Notes: generated from the sequence alone by a model not told the origin. A stretch of 64,000 nt of DNA from Pseudomonas viridiflava (GCF_900582195.1 NZ_UTHA01000221.1:1-64000), one strand, 5' to 3'. Shown: positions 17,576 through 27,021, counted from the first letter of the stretch. Program-made: numbers and translations.

Positions 17576-18274
17576 ATGAGCCAGACCGCGACCATTTTGG
17601 TCATCGACGACGAACCGCAGATTCGCAAGTTCCTGCGCATCAGCCTCGCTTCCCAAGGCTACAAAGTGCTCGAGGCCGGCACCGGCGCCGAAGGCCTGGC
17701 GCAAGCGGCGCTGAACAAGCCGGACTTGCTGGTGCTCGATCTCGGCTTGCCGGACATGGACGGCCAACAGGTGCTTTGCGAGTTTCGCGAATGGGCCACG
17801 GCGCCGGTGCTGGTGCTCTCGGTGCGCGCCAGTGAGGGGCAGAAAGTCCAAGCGCTGGATGGCGGCGCCAATGACTATGTGACCAAGCCCTTTGGCATTC
17901 AGGAATTTCTCGCCCGGGTCCGCGCCTTGTTGCGTCAGGCGCCGGCGGGGGAGGCGCAGCAAGCGGCGTTGAGCTTCGGCCCGTTGACCGTGGATCTGGC
18001 TTATCGGCGGGTGTTGCTCGACGGTGTCGAAGTGGCGCTGACCCGCAAGGAATACGCGGTGCTGGCGCAGCTGGCGCGGCATCCGGGGCGGGTGATTACC
18101 CAGCAGCAATTGCTCAAGGATATCTGGGGGCCGACCCACACCGAGGACAGCCATTATTTGCGGATTGTGGTGGGGCACTTGCGCCAGAAACTGGCGGATG
18201 ATCCGACCCGGCCGCGGTTTATTGTCACTGAGGCCGGGGTTGGCTATCGGCTGTTGAGTGACAACACTCTGTAG
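17576..18274 (+). CDS. kdpE: KDP operon response regulator KdpE
   Basis: OmpR/PhoB-type regulator of 232 aa that activates kdpFABC. The receiver domain has the acidic pair D11-D12, phospho-acceptor D55 in LVLDLGLPDMDG and the conserved Lys in YVTKPF; the C-terminal winged helix carries LTRKEYAVLAQLARHPGRVI and ends with RFIVTEAGVGYRL. It follows kdpD by 48 bases and closes the kdp gene set. No hairpin terminator was found, but a REPIN lies directly after it. Confidence 0.95.
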   Translation: MSQTATILVIDDEPQIRKFLRISLASQGYKVLEAGTGAEGLAQAALNKPDLLVLDLGLPDMDGQQVLCEFREWATAPVLVLSVRASEGQKVQALDGGANDYVTKPFGIQEFLARVRALLRQAPAGEAQQAALSFGPLTVDLAYRRVLLDGVEVALTRKEYAVLAQLARHPGRVITQQQLLKDIWGPTHTEDSHYLRIVVGHLRQKLADDPTRPRFIVTEAGVGYRLLSDNTL

Positions 18275-18296
18275 TTCTGTAGTGACCGATCTGGCG

Positions 18297-18366
18297 CTTT
18301 CGCGAGCAAGCTCGCTCCCACAGGGGAATGCATTCCAAATGTGGGAGCGAGCCTGCTCGCGAAGAG
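18297..18366. repeat. REPIN after kdpE
   Basis: CTTTCGCGAGCAAGCTCGCT followed by CCCACA, and the inverted copy TGTGGGAGCGAGCCTGCTCG CGAAG, separated by about 17 bases. It lies in the convergent gap between kdpE and the patatin gene, where it may act as a transcript end. Confidence 0.88.
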
Positions 18367-18398
18367 GCCATCAAACACACCCGAGAAATCAGGTCAGA

Positions 18399-19436
18399 TC
18401 AACCCTGTTCACTCTCATACCGATCCAGCGTATCCCGCGCAATCTCCCGGCCCAGCGCGATCAGCTCCGGCGCCTTGTAAAACTCGAAAAACCGGCACAC
18501 CCGCTTCGGCACGTTGATCAGGATATCCGGCGGATACCCGGCGATCTTGTACTGCGCCAGCGAGGTTTGCATCACCTCGAAACTCTGGTTGATCAAGTCC
18601 AGCAACGAGGCCGGCCCGACGTTGTCGATGATGAATGAACCGGTCGCCGATTTCGGTGCACCTTCACGCTCGGGCGCGGCGGCCGGTTGCTGGCTCTCCG
18701 GCTCGGCGCCTTCCAGCCAGGGGTTGATATCCGCCGCCTCGGCGCGCAGCGCTTCCTGCTCAAGCCGCAACAATTGTTCGGCTTGTTTACGGCGGAACGG
18801 CATTTTCGCCCCCAACGAATTGATCAGGCTGTCGAAGCGCGAGCGGAACGCCGCCGGGCGCTGGATCACCGGCAGTTTGTAATGGCGCTGGTTGGTCGAG
18901 TTGAGATTGACCGCAATGATCAGATCACAGTGGCTCGACACCACCGGCACGATCGGTAACGGGTTGAGAATGCCGCCATCGACCAGCATGCGATTGCCCT
19001 GCATCACCGGGGTGAACAGGCTGGGAATCGCCGCCGAGGCGCGCATCGCCTGATGCAGGCAGCCTTCCTGAAACCAGATTTCCTGCTGGTTGGTGAGGTC
19101 GGCGGCGACGGCGGTGTAGGGGATGCGCAAGTCTTCGATGTTGATTTCGCCGACGATCTTGCGGATCTGGCCGAAGACCTTTTCGCCGCGAATCGCACCG
19201 AGGCGAAAACTCACGTCGACCAGCCGCAGCACATCCAGATAGTCGAGACTTTCGATCCAGTTTTTGTAAACGTCGAGTTTGCCGGCGGCGTAGATCCCGC
19301 CAACTACCGCGCCCATCGAACACCCGGCAATGCAGGCGATGTCGTAACCGCGTCGTTCGATCTCTTCAATGACTCCGATATGGGCATAACCCCGGGCGCC
19401 ACCGGAGCCCAGCACCAGTGCGACACGCTTTTTCAT
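18399..19436 (-). CDS. Patatin-like phospholipase / RssA-type serine hydrolase
   Basis: A 345-aa protein of the bacterial patatin family. The oxyanion motif GSGGARG is at 10-16, the nucleophile motif GCSMG has Ser40, and LVDGGILNPLP supplies the Asp of the Ser-Asp dyad. The start ATG 19436 follows GGAGGAAG; an upstream ATG at 19469 lacks a site. A C-terminal extension of about 100 residues is charged and unlike the catalytic part. No signal peptide is visible, so it acts in the cytoplasm or on the inner face of the membrane. RssA/YchK-like proteins are close relatives; the true substrate is unknown. Confidence 0.85.
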   Translation of the reverse strand: MKKRVALVLGSGGARGYAHIGVIEEIERRGYDIACIAGCSMGAVVGGIYAAGKLDVYKNWIESLDYLDVLRLVDVSFRLGAIRGEKVFGQIRKIVGEINIEDLRIPYTAVAADLTNQQEIWFQEGCLHQAMRASAAIPSLFTPVMQGNRMLVDGGILNPLPIVPVVSSHCDLIIAVNLNSTNQRHYKLPVIQRPAAFRSRFDSLINSLGAKMPFRRKQAEQLLRLEQEALRAEAADINPWLEGAEPESQQPAAAPEREGAPKSATGSFIIDNVGPASLLDLINQSFEVMQTSLAQYKIAGYPPDILINVPKRVCRFFEFYKAPELIALGREIARDTLDRYESEQG

Positions 19437-19652
19437 CAAACTTCCTCCCGACAAGGTTGCACAATGCACCCATCGTCGGGCTGGCTCAATCGCCGAGGTC
19501 GTTGAGTGCGCCGGTGACGTCGTTTTTTCGATACTGCATGACCCTTCGACGCTATCCTTCTCAGTTGCGCGGTTTCACCCGCCGGCAAGGCACTTTTTCG
19601 CAGCCTTACCGTCTTACCTGCACGACTGTTGACCTATTTTGAGGTGTGAGTG

Positions 19653-19931
19653 ATGAAAGCCTGGATCTGTGTGCCGTTGATGGCTCTGGCATTGGCCGGT
19701 TGCGCCGGTAAAACCGCTTACCGCGACAGCTGCGGCAGCCAGCTCGACGCGGCCTGGCATGAGCTGGATCTGGCCAAGGCCGAAGGCTTTGCCGGCACCG
19801 TCAGCTACTCCAAAGCGTTGTCGCTGCTGACCGCTGCCAAGACCCAGCAGCAATTCGAGGGGTTTGAAGGCTGCAGCAAGAAAGCCGAGAAGGCGCGTTT
19901 CTACATTCGCGAATCCCGCGCTGGCCGCTAA
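19653..19931 (+). CDS. Small outer-membrane-type lipoprotein
   Basis: A 92-aa protein with a lipoprotein signal MKAWICVPLMALALAGC; the lipobox LAGC puts the lipidated Cys at 17. The rest is short and helical, rich in Lys and Ala, and has two further Cys (in DSCGSQ and EGCSKK) that could form a disulfide. The residue after Cys is Ala, which would not act as an inner-membrane retention signal. The family is not recognised by name. It lies upstream of a CHAD protein on the same strand. Confidence 0.72.
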   Translation: MKAWICVPLMALALAGCAGKTAYRDSCGSQLDAAWHELDLAKAEGFAGTVSYSKALSLLTAAKTQQQFEGFEGCSKKAEKARFYIRESRAGR

Positions 19932-20010
19932 GCTGCTGACGTGAAGCAAGGACGCTGCTTTGACTGAGCGGCAAAATGAACCTCGAAGCCATTTGAATCA
20001 GGAGCAAGTG

Positions 20011-20775
20011 ATGTCTGCGTTGGTTGACCGGTTGGTGGCTCATGTCCTGAGTCTGGAGGTACGGCTGCTGGCCTGTCAGGCGCGATTGACGGCACGTACC
20101 GACCCTGAGGCGCTGCACGATCTGCGCACTACGGTGCGGCGCTTGCGCAGCCTGTTGCGGCCATTGCGTGGCTTGCCGGGTGTCGAGCAACTGGAAGACG
20201 CCGCTTCGGCAGTCGGCCAGTTGACCACGCCATGGCGCGATCGCGAAGTGTTGGCGGCGTACTTGCTTCAGCATGATCAGCCTGAAGCCGCGCAACGGCG
20301 CATGGCGCAAATGGCCGAGGCCTATCCGGCGCTGGCGGCGAGTGCCGAAGTGGCTTCGCTGCTGATGATTCTCGACGCTTTCCCGCGATTCCTGCGCGCC
20401 TCCCAGCGTCAGGGCTTGCTCAAGGGCTTGGACAAGCGCATCGAAAAGCGCTTGGGCAAGCAATGGCAGAAACTCGACGAGGCGCTGCACGACCCGGCCC
20501 ACGATCGTCATCGCTTGCGTTTGCTGATCAAACGCGTGCGCTATGGCATCGAAGCCTATCCCGAACTGGACCGCTTGCCCGAGGCGGCGCTGGCGCGATT
20601 GAAGTCGGCCCAGGGCGCGTTGGGTGACTGGCACGATTGCTGGCAGTGGCTGGCGAAAGCCGAACTGGAGGCGGATTTGCAGCCCTGTGTCGCCACATGG
20701 CAGGCGACCATGATCAAAGCCGAAGCGAAGGCTGATCGCGTGCTGGAAAAACTCAGTTCAGCCTGTTTCAAATAA
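20011..20775 (+). CDS. CHAD-domain protein
   Basis: A 254-aa helical protein of the CHAD family (conserved histidine alpha-helical domain), known to bind inorganic polyphosphate. The diagnostic conserved blocks are present: ALHDLRTTVRRLRSLLR near 30-46, and RHRLRLLIKRVRYGIEAY later, with the final GDWHDCWQWL. The basic faces formed by these Arg/Lys/His residues bind polyphosphate. No CYTH triphosphatase domain is fused. ATG 20011 follows GGAG; a TTG frame from 19960 is an alternative. It follows the lipoprotein gene by about 80 bases. Confidence 0.85.
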   Translation: MSALVDRLVAHVLSLEVRLLACQARLTARTDPEALHDLRTTVRRLRSLLRPLRGLPGVEQLEDAASAVGQLTTPWRDREVLAAYLLQHDQPEAAQRRMAQMAEAYPALAASAEVASLLMILDAFPRFLRASQRQGLLKGLDKRIEKRLGKQWQKLDEALHDPAHDRHRLRLLIKRVRYGIEAYPELDRLPEAALARLKSAQGALGDWHDCWQWLAKAELEADLQPCVATWQATMIKAEAKADRVLEKLSSACFK

Positions 20776-20796
20776 TCCCGAATCACCACATCCCTT

Positions 20797-20886
20797 TGTG
20801 GGAGCGAGCTTGCTCGCGAATGCGTTCTGTCAGGCGGTACATTTTTACCTGACACACCGCTTTCCCGAGCAAGCTCGCTCCCACAG
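20797..20886. repeat. REPIN, head-to-head pair
   Basis: TTGTGGGAGCGAGCTTGCTC GCGAA (20797-) and CCGAGCAAGCTCGCTCCCAC A (to 20886) flank about 40 bases. The right copy has CCCGAGC in place of CGCGAGC. The pair stands in the gap after the CHAD gene. Confidence 0.85.
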
Positions 20887-21014
20887 GGTTTTGTGTGCGT
20901 CCGGAAGCGCGGTAAGGCCTTTCTGTCAGCCCATTTGACCGGAATAGACGCTGCGGCGCTCTGCAGGTCTGGTTAAGATCGCTGCATTCCTTTCTCGTTT
21001 TCTGAGGTTGCCCC

Positions 21015-21809
21015 ATGCGCTTTAGCGATCTGCTCGAGGCGGTCCGCCGCCAACCGGAACTGACCATTCCTGCCGAATGGGGCCAGGGTCGCGCCAGTTT
21101 CGGTGGTCTGGTGGCCGCGCTGCAATACGAAGCCATGCGCGCGCAAGTGCCGGTGGATCGCCCGGTGCGTTCGCTGGCGATCACCTTTGTCGGCCCGGTC
21201 GAGCCGGAAGTCCCGGTGAGTTTCGAAGTGGACGTGCTGCGCGAAGGCAAAGCGGTCAGCCAGGTCATGGGCCGGGCGATGCAGAATGGCCAGGTGGTGA
21301 CCATCGTTCAGGGCAGCTTCGGTGCTTCGCGGCCCTCGGAAGTCGCTGTGGAAGCGTATCCGGCGCCGGCAATGAAACACTGGGATGAATGCCAGGAGTT
21401 GCCTTACATCAAAGGTGTGACCCCGGAATTCATGCGTCATCTGGCAATGCGCTGGAGTGTCGGCGGCATGCCGTTCACCGGCAATCAATCGCGGCTGATG
21501 GGCGGCTGGGTGCGTTTGCGTGGGGATGTCAAAGAAGAACCGGTCAACGAGGCGCATCTGCTGGCCTTGGTCGATGCGTGGCCACCCGCGCTGTTGCCAT
21601 ATCTGAAGAAGCCTGCGCCGGGCAGCACGCTGACCTGGACCATCGAATTCGTTCAGCCACTACGCGATTTGAGCACGCTGGACTGGTGCCAATACCTGGC
21701 CGACATCGAGTACGCCGCCGACGGCTACGGCCATGTCGCCGCCAAGCTGTGGAGCGCGGAAGGTGAGTTGATTGCGATGAGTCGCCAGACTGTCACGATC
21801 TTCGCCTGA
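21015..21809 (+). CDS. Acyl-CoA thioesterase family protein (TesB-like double hot-dog)
   Basis: A 264-aa protein with two tandem hot-dog domains, as in TesB-type thioesterases: an N-terminal domain with GQGRASFGGLVAALQYEAM and a C-terminal one with PALLPYLKKPAPGSTLTWTIEF. These enzymes hydrolyse acyl-CoA to free acid and CoA in the cytoplasm. It stands alone on the plus strand and converges with the next small membrane protein gene. The substrate length cannot be told from sequence. Confidence 0.83.
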   Translation: MRFSDLLEAVRRQPELTIPAEWGQGRASFGGLVAALQYEAMRAQVPVDRPVRSLAITFVGPVEPEVPVSFEVDVLREGKAVSQVMGRAMQNGQVVTIVQGSFGASRPSEVAVEAYPAPAMKHWDECQELPYIKGVTPEFMRHLAMRWSVGGMPFTGNQSRLMGGWVRLRGDVKEEPVNEAHLLALVDAWPPALLPYLKKPAPGSTLTWTIEFVQPLRDLSTLDWCQYLADIEYAADGYGHVAAKLWSAEGELIAMSRQTVTIFA

Positions 21810-21810
21810 C

Positions 21811-22176
21811 TCAGTGCCGACGGTGGCGTTCACGCCAGGCGCGCCACCAGCCGCCACTGAGAAAGAAGCGCGGAAAGGTCAGAAACTGCTCGACCAATAG
21901 ACGCGAGACCGCATCTTTACGATCACTGAACGGCTCGGAGGCTTGCGCCTCCAGGCTGTGGCCATGACGCTGCAAACCCAGCGCCGCGATGATGCCGATC
22001 ACGCCGATGGCAACGCTGGCCAGACTCAGGCTGAACACCCCGGAGACGATCAGCAGAAACGCGACGATGAACAACGGCACGGCGATCAGGTGCAACACCA
22101 GATTGGTCGGATGCTGATGATTGCCCGGGTACGCGCGCCATTGCCACGCGGGAAGGTTGGGGTGACGTTTGCCCAT
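21811..22176 (-). CDS. Small membrane protein, probable Mpo1-like (DUF962) family
   Basis: A 121-aa protein with two adjacent hydrophobic helices (LVLHLIAVPLFIVAFLLIVSG and SLASVAIGVIGIIAALGLQ) and the preceding motif YPGNHQHPTNLVLHL. Conserved His and Asn residues before two helices are seen in the Mpo1-like family, which includes a yeast dioxygenase of 2-hydroxy fatty acids; DUF962-like proteins often keep HPxNxxxH. ATG 22176 is chosen because GAGGAG precedes it by eight bases. The enzyme activity is not established here. Confidence 0.62.
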   Translation of the reverse strand: MGKRHPNLPAWQWRAYPGNHQHPTNLVLHLIAVPLFIVAFLLIVSGVFSLSLASVAIGVIGIIAALGLQRHGHSLEAQASEPFSDRKDAVSRLLVEQFLTFPRFFLSGGWWRAWRERHRRH

Positions 22177-22306
22177 GTTGATTACTCCTCGATCCATGTT
22201 GAACTCATGGTTGAAGAATAGGCCCGGGCGCGGAGGGCGGCGAATCAAGGTTGGCTATTGAAGTGATAGGCGTCATCGCAGGATTCGATGTCGCCCCGTC
22301 TAACGC

Positions 22307-22385
22307 CTTCGCGAGCAAGCTCGCTCCCACAGAGGATTTATGAACGCCCCAGATCCAATGTGGGAGCGAGCCTGCTCGCGAAAGG
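22307..22385. repeat. REPIN upstream of the chemoreceptor stop
   Basis: CTTCGCGAGCAAGCTCGCTC CCACA and inverted TGTGGGAGCGAGCCTGCTCG CGAAAG, about 27 bases apart. It ends five bases before the stop codon of the minus-strand chemoreceptor gene. Confidence 0.88.
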
Positions 22386-22389
22386 GCCT

Positions 22390-23871
22390 TCAGAGTTTCA
22401 ACTGACCTATGGCCTTGCTCAATTCCCCAGCCAGCGTCGCCAGCTCATTACTGGTGGTCGCCGAATCCACCGTCTGCTGCACAGTGTTCTCGGTCACATC
22501 GCGAATACTCACCACCGCCCGGTTCATCTCCTCGGCGACCTGACTTTGCTGCTCCGCCGCCACGGCAATCTGCGTATTGCTTTCACGCATCTGCGCCACC
22601 GCCCCGGTGATTTCCGCCAGTGCTTCGCCGGCCTCCTGCGCCTGCTGTACGCAGTCGTCGGCCTTGTACGAACTTTCCTGCATGAAATCCACCGCGTCGC
22701 GAGTACCAGCCTGTAGGGCTGAAACCATCGTGGTGATCTCGTCGGTCGAGGTTTGCACGCGTTTGGCGAGGTTGCGTACCTCATCGGCGACCACGGCAAA
22801 CCCCCGGCCCATCTCGCCGGCGCGCGCCGCTTCGATGGCGGCGTTGAGCGCGAGCAGATTGGTCTGCTCGGCAATGCTGTGAATCACGCTGACCACGCCG
22901 TTGATCTTCTGACTGTCTTCGGCCAGCCGTTGAATCATCTCGGCCGTCTGCTGTACGCCGCTGGATAGCCCGGCAATCGAATGCTGCACCCGAGCGACAA
23001 CTTGCTGACCGCTGCCGGCGAGACCATCGGCGGTCTGCGACAGGTCGCGGGTGGCGCCGGCGTGCTGGGCGATGTGATAAACGGTGGCGGTCATTTCATT
23101 GATCGCGGTAGCGGCCTGATCGGTTTCGCTCTGCTGGCCGAGCATGCCGTGGCGCACCTCGTTCATGCTCGATGCCAGCCGCGCTGCGCCGACATCCAGT
23201 TGCCGCGCGGTATTGGCTACCGTGGTGACGACACGTTGATAACCGGCCTGCATCGCGTTGAACGCATTGGCCATCTGCCCGACCTCATCTTTGCCGGCCA
23301 GCGGCACTCGGGCCGAGAGATCGCCGCTTTTCTCAACGTGCAGCATCACGTCTTTCAGCGTGTTGAGCTGGCTGAGCAGAAAGCGGATCAGCAGTTGCGA
23401 GGCACAGAGCATGGCGAACATCAGGATGAACACCGCCACGGCGTAATTGGCGAAACGCTCGCTGAACACCTGACTCAAGCTCGGGCCATAGGCAATCACC
23501 GCGACCTGTTGGCCATCGGCGCGGCTGAACACCTCAGCGCCCATCAACGGATTTTCGCCAAACAGCGGCATGTGATTGATGTCGTTCCAGCCGTTGCTTT
23601 CAGTAATTTCCAGCAAGGGTTGATCATTCAGACGCGGAGCTTCGCCGCGTTTAAAGGTCAACACTTGATCAGCTTTCGGCAATGCCTGCCCGGCCGGCCA
23701 GGCCTTGAGCAATTGCGCCTGAGCTTGCGCCGACGCCTGTGATGCGTGACTGCGCGCCTGTTGTTCGAGCTGCACGGCGTACAGCACCAGCAACAGGGTG
23801 GTGACGAAGGCGACCGCATTGACCGCCCAGAATTTGTATTTCAGCGAGATATTGCTAAGCCAGGCACCCAT
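22390..23871 (-). CDS. Methyl-accepting chemotaxis protein
   Basis: A 493-aa chemoreceptor. Residues about 13-33 (FWAVNAVAFVTTLLLVLYAV) form the first helix, a periplasmic ligand domain of about 130 residues follows, then a second helix (AVAVFILMFAMLCASQLLI), a HAMP domain and a long signalling domain with hairpin tip EQTNLLALNAAIEAARAGEM. No C-terminal pentapeptide for CheR tethering is seen; it ends AIGQLKL. The start at 23871 (MGAWLS) has an AGAAGA site. An upstream TTG frame to 23907 is less likely. The ligand is unknown. Confidence 0.9.
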   Translation of the reverse strand: MGAWLSNISLKYKFWAVNAVAFVTTLLLVLYAVQLEQQARSHASQASAQAQAQLLKAWPAGQALPKADQVLTFKRGEAPRLNDQPLLEITESNGWNDINHMPLFGENPLMGAEVFSRADGQQVAVIAYGPSLSQVFSERFANYAVAVFILMFAMLCASQLLIRFLLSQLNTLKDVMLHVEKSGDLSARVPLAGKDEVGQMANAFNAMQAGYQRVVTTVANTARQLDVGAARLASSMNEVRHGMLGQQSETDQAATAINEMTATVYHIAQHAGATRDLSQTADGLAGSGQQVVARVQHSIAGLSSGVQQTAEMIQRLAEDSQKINGVVSVIHSIAEQTNLLALNAAIEAARAGEMGRGFAVVADEVRNLAKRVQTSTDEITTMVSALQAGTRDAVDFMQESSYKADDCVQQAQEAGEALAEITGAVAQMRESNTQIAVAAEQQSQVAEEMNRAVVSIRDVTENTVQQTVDSATTSNELATLAGELSKAIGQLKL

Positions 23872-23984
23872 GGAGGTCTTCTCTGATAGCGGGAACAGTT
23901 TTGGCAAGGTGCCATTATTGTGCCGCTACGCAGATCTGCGGATCTTGATGCACATCAACAGAACACATCGCTCCCACAAGGGAA

Positions 23985-24800
23985 TCAGGGTGTGTCAGGA
24001 AGGGCGGGGAGGTTGTAGAACGCGCGGGCACACGCGGTGGTGTGCGCCGCCAGATCTTCCTCGGTTTCGCCGCGATGCAGCGCCACCTCGCGCAGCACTT
24101 CAGTCAGATACGCCGGCTCATTGCGCCCGTTCTTCGGTTTCGGTCGCAGCGTGCGCGGCAGCAGATACGGCGCGTCACTTTCCAGCATCAAACGCCCGCG
24201 CTTGATCTCTTTCACCAGCGGATGCAAATGCGTGCCCCGACGCTCGTCGCAGATCCAGCCGGTGATGCCGATGTGCAAATCCAGATCGAGGTAGCTGAAC
24301 AACGCCTTTTGCTCGCCGGTAAAGCAGTGCACAACGGCGGCGGGCAGTTGATCTCGGAAGCCTTTGAGGATTTCCAGCAGACGCTGGCTGGCGTCACGCT
24401 CATGCAGGAACACCGGCAATTGCAGTTCAACGGCCATTGCCAGATGTTCTTCAAGGACTTTTTCCTGCTGTGGGCGTGGCGAGAAATCCCGATTGAAATC
24501 CAGACCGCATTCACCCACGGCTACCACGTTTTTCTCCTGCAGCAGACTGCGCAAACGACGCGCACTGTCGGCGTTCCAGTCACTGGCCGAATGCGGGTGA
24601 ATACCGGCGGTGGCGAACAGGCGCTGGCCACTTTCATCGAGTTGCTGACACAGCTCCAAGGCTTGCTCACTGCCCTCGACGCTGGTGCCGGTCAGCACCA
24701 ATTGGCACACGCCAGCGGCGTAGGCGCGATCGAGGACGGCCTGGTGTTTGTCGGCGAAACTGGGGTTGGTCAGGTTGACGCCGATATCGATGAGTTGCAT
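23985..24800 (-). CDS. tatD: TatD-family metal-dependent hydrolase/DNase
   Basis: A 271-aa TIM-barrel hydrolase. Metal-ligand and family motifs present are IDIGVNLTNPSF at the start, GIHPHSA in the first third, GECGLDFNRDFSP (typical signature GECGLDY), VFLHERDA, VVHCFTGEQ and the late SDAPYL (final Asp). Members are 3'-5' exonucleases linked to DNA repair and degradation. ATG 24800 follows AAGGT; a longer upstream frame to 24833 has none. It lies divergently from the MltF-like gene. Confidence 0.9.
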   Translation of the reverse strand: MQLIDIGVNLTNPSFADKHQAVLDRAYAAGVCQLVLTGTSVEGSEQALELCQQLDESGQRLFATAGIHPHSASDWNADSARRLRSLLQEKNVVAVGECGLDFNRDFSPRPQQEKVLEEHLAMAVELQLPVFLHERDASQRLLEILKGFRDQLPAAVVHCFTGEQKALFSYLDLDLHIGITGWICDERRGTHLHPLVKEIKRGRLMLESDAPYLLPRTLRPKPKNGRNEPAYLTEVLREVALHRGETEEDLAAHTTACARAFYNLPALPDTP

Positions 24801-25036
24801 GGTTGCTACCTTGGGCCGAAGGCCGGAAAGCATACCAGAGCTGTAGATTCATAAGAAAAGCCAAGAACTACAACGAGTTATAGCTGTCTGTTGATGCCGC
24901 GACGCAGACCGGTTTGGTAGAAATGCCATTACTGTGCCAGTCTCTCGCACGTTGCCAGCGCTCATGGCGCTCTGTTTTCGTTGGTGATTTCGACATTTCA
25001 AAGATGAAATCGCCCCGTTTTCTTTCCGGAGAGTGG

Positions 25037-26458
25037 ATGGTTCGTCCCTCGGTTTTGCTCCTGTTGTGTGGATCGCTGCTACTGCCGATGACGGCGGTCG
25101 CGCGCCTGCCCGGGCCGTTACAAGCCGTGCCGGCCGCCAAGGTGCGGGACTTGTCCGAGATCCGCAGCAGCCGCGTATTGCGCGTTCTGGTCAATCAGAG
25201 CCGCAACAGCTCCGGCGAAGTTCAGGGCCAGGCCATCGGCGTCGAATACCATCGCCTGCGCGCCTTCGAGCAATACCTCAATGGCCACGCCCGCGATGGC
25301 CAGGAAATCACCCTCAAGATCATTCCGAAAGCCAAGGATCAACTGCTCGGCGCGTTGCAGCGTGGCGAGGGCGATCTGGTCGCGCCGGGTGAATTGCTTG
25401 ATCTGCAACCGGGCTATGCCGTGGCCAGTAGCGAACCGATCGCCAGCAACGTGCCGCTGGTATTGGTCGGGATCAAGGGCGAGCGGCGTTACACCAAGGT
25501 CGAGCAGCTTTCCGGCAAAACCCTGGCGTTGCCCACCGGCAGTGCGGCGGGGGAGGCGGTCAGTCAGCTCAATCAGAAACTGGCGTTGCACAAACTGGCG
25601 CCGATCAAGATCGAATGGGTCGATCCGACCCTGGCGGTCGAGGATGTGCTGGAGATGGTTCAGGGCGGTATTTTTCACCTGACCATCGTCGAACTACCCA
25701 TTGCCGAACGCTGGGGCAAGATCCTGCCGAAACTGCGCTTTGACCGGCAACTGATGATCAGCGAGCCGGGCGAGGAGTACTGGTTCGTGCGTCGCGATGC
25801 TTCGATGCTACGAGCGAGCATCGATCGCTTCCTCGGTGGTTACAAGAAACCCTCGAACGAAGATGCTGCGTTTTTGCGCATCTATCGCCGTCTCTATCAA
25901 GTCCACAATCCGTTGGCCAAGGCTGATCGCCAGCGCCTGGAAAAACTGCGCCCGACCCTGCAAAAGCATGCCGCTGCGCAGAACATGGACTGGTTGAATC
26001 TGGCCGCGCTGGCGTTCAAGGAATCACGCCTGCAACCCAATGCCCGCAGCGGCAGTGGCCCGACCGGGCTGATGCAGATCACGCCTTCCGCCGCGCAGCG
26101 AGTCGGCGTGAACAACATTCAGAATCTCGATGCGAATGTGCAGGCCGGGGCCAAGTACCTGGCGATGATCCGCCGCAAGTTCTTCAACAGCCCCAAGCTC
26201 AATGAACGCGAGCGCATGGCGTTCACCCTGGCGGCCTACAACATCGGCCCCGAGCGCGTGCAGGGCATGCGCGCTGAAGCGCGGCGGCGGGGGTTGAACC
26301 CCAATCAGTGGTTCTTCCAGGTCGAGCGCATTGCCATGGAGCAGGTAGGAATGGGGCCGGTCAGCTATGTTAATAGCGTGAACAAGTATTACTTGGCGTT
26401 CGACCGGGAGCGCGAGTCGTTGGAGCCCGGGGCGCAAAAAGTCGTCTCACGGAAATGA
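25037..26458 (+). CDS. mltF: Membrane-bound lytic transglycosylase MltF-like
   Basis: A 473-aa periplasmic enzyme that cleaves peptidoglycan to form anhydro-muropeptides. It has a signal peptide (MVRPSVLLLLCGSLLLPMTA then VA), a periplasmic-binding-protein-like domain (about 40-275) and a SLT domain with LAALAFKESRLQPNARS, where the Glu is catalytic, and then GPTGLMQITPSAA and AAYNIGPERVQGM. No lipobox Cys stands at the signal cleavage site, so it is probably soluble. ATG 25037 has GGAGAG; an earlier in-frame ATG at 25004 is possible. Confidence 0.88.
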   Translation: MVRPSVLLLLCGSLLLPMTAVARLPGPLQAVPAAKVRDLSEIRSSRVLRVLVNQSRNSSGEVQGQAIGVEYHRLRAFEQYLNGHARDGQEITLKIIPKAKDQLLGALQRGEGDLVAPGELLDLQPGYAVASSEPIASNVPLVLVGIKGERRYTKVEQLSGKTLALPTGSAAGEAVSQLNQKLALHKLAPIKIEWVDPTLAVEDVLEMVQGGIFHLTIVELPIAERWGKILPKLRFDRQLMISEPGEEYWFVRRDASMLRASIDRFLGGYKKPSNEDAAFLRIYRRLYQVHNPLAKADRQRLEKLRPTLQKHAAAQNMDWLNLAALAFKESRLQPNARSGSGPTGLMQITPSAAQRVGVNNIQNLDANVQAGAKYLAMIRRKFFNSPKLNERERMAFTLAAYNIGPERVQGMRAEARRRGLNPNQWFFQVERIAMEQVGMGPVSYVNSVNKYYLAFDRERESLEPGAQKVVSRK

Positions 26459-26570
26459 TCTAATAAACTGATTGTTATGGCGGAATATTTGCGCTTTTAA
26501 CATGAATTTTACTGATTAATATAGCGGCCAACCAACACACATAACTTCTCGCAAAAACAAGGAATGCCCC

Positions 26571-27005
26571 ATGAGCTCTCTGATCAATAAAGTACTGTTC
26601 ACCCGCGCTGGCTACGGTCTGACCATCCTGCGCATTGCTGTCGGCGTGATCTTCGCGGCTCACGGTTCGCAAAAACTTTTCGGGCTGTTCGGTGGTTACG
26701 GCTTGGCCGGCACCGCGCAGTGGATGGAAAGCATCGGCCTGACCCCGGGTTACCTGATGGCCTCGCTGGCGGGTGGCACTGAGTTCTTCGCCGGTCTGGC
26801 CCTGATCATCGGCCTGCTGGTTCGCCCGGCGGCGCTCGGTCTGGCGTTCCTCTCGCTGGTCGCGATTTTCTCGGTGCACATTGGCAACGGTCTGTTCATG
26901 GCCAACAACGGTTACGAGTTTGCCCTGGCCTTGCTGGCTGGCAGCCTCGCTGTACTGGTCGAAGGCGCCGGCAAGCTCTCGGTGGATCGTGCCATCGCCG
27001 GTTAA
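26571..27005 (+). CDS. DoxX-family membrane protein
   Basis: A 144-aa protein with four hydrophobic helices and the family motif VIFAAHGSQKLFGLFGGYG (near 27-45), followed by EFFAGLALIIGLLVRPAALG. DoxX proteins are quinone- or redox-associated inner-membrane proteins of unclear reaction. The leader (26459-26570) is AT-rich. A terminator follows at 27022-27050. It stands alone. Confidence 0.88.
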   Translation: MSSLINKVLFTRAGYGLTILRIAVGVIFAAHGSQKLFGLFGGYGLAGTAQWMESIGLTPGYLMASLAGGTEFFAGLALIIGLLVRPAALGLAFLSLVAIFSVHIGNGLFMANNGYEFALALLAGSLAVLVEGAGKLSVDRAIAG

Positions 27006-27021
27006 GCGCTCTGGCTCAAGG

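Noticed and set aside
16280..18178. Minus-strand open frame of 632 codons antisense to kdpD and kdpE
   Set aside because: Crosses two real genes and has no ribosome site or known motif.
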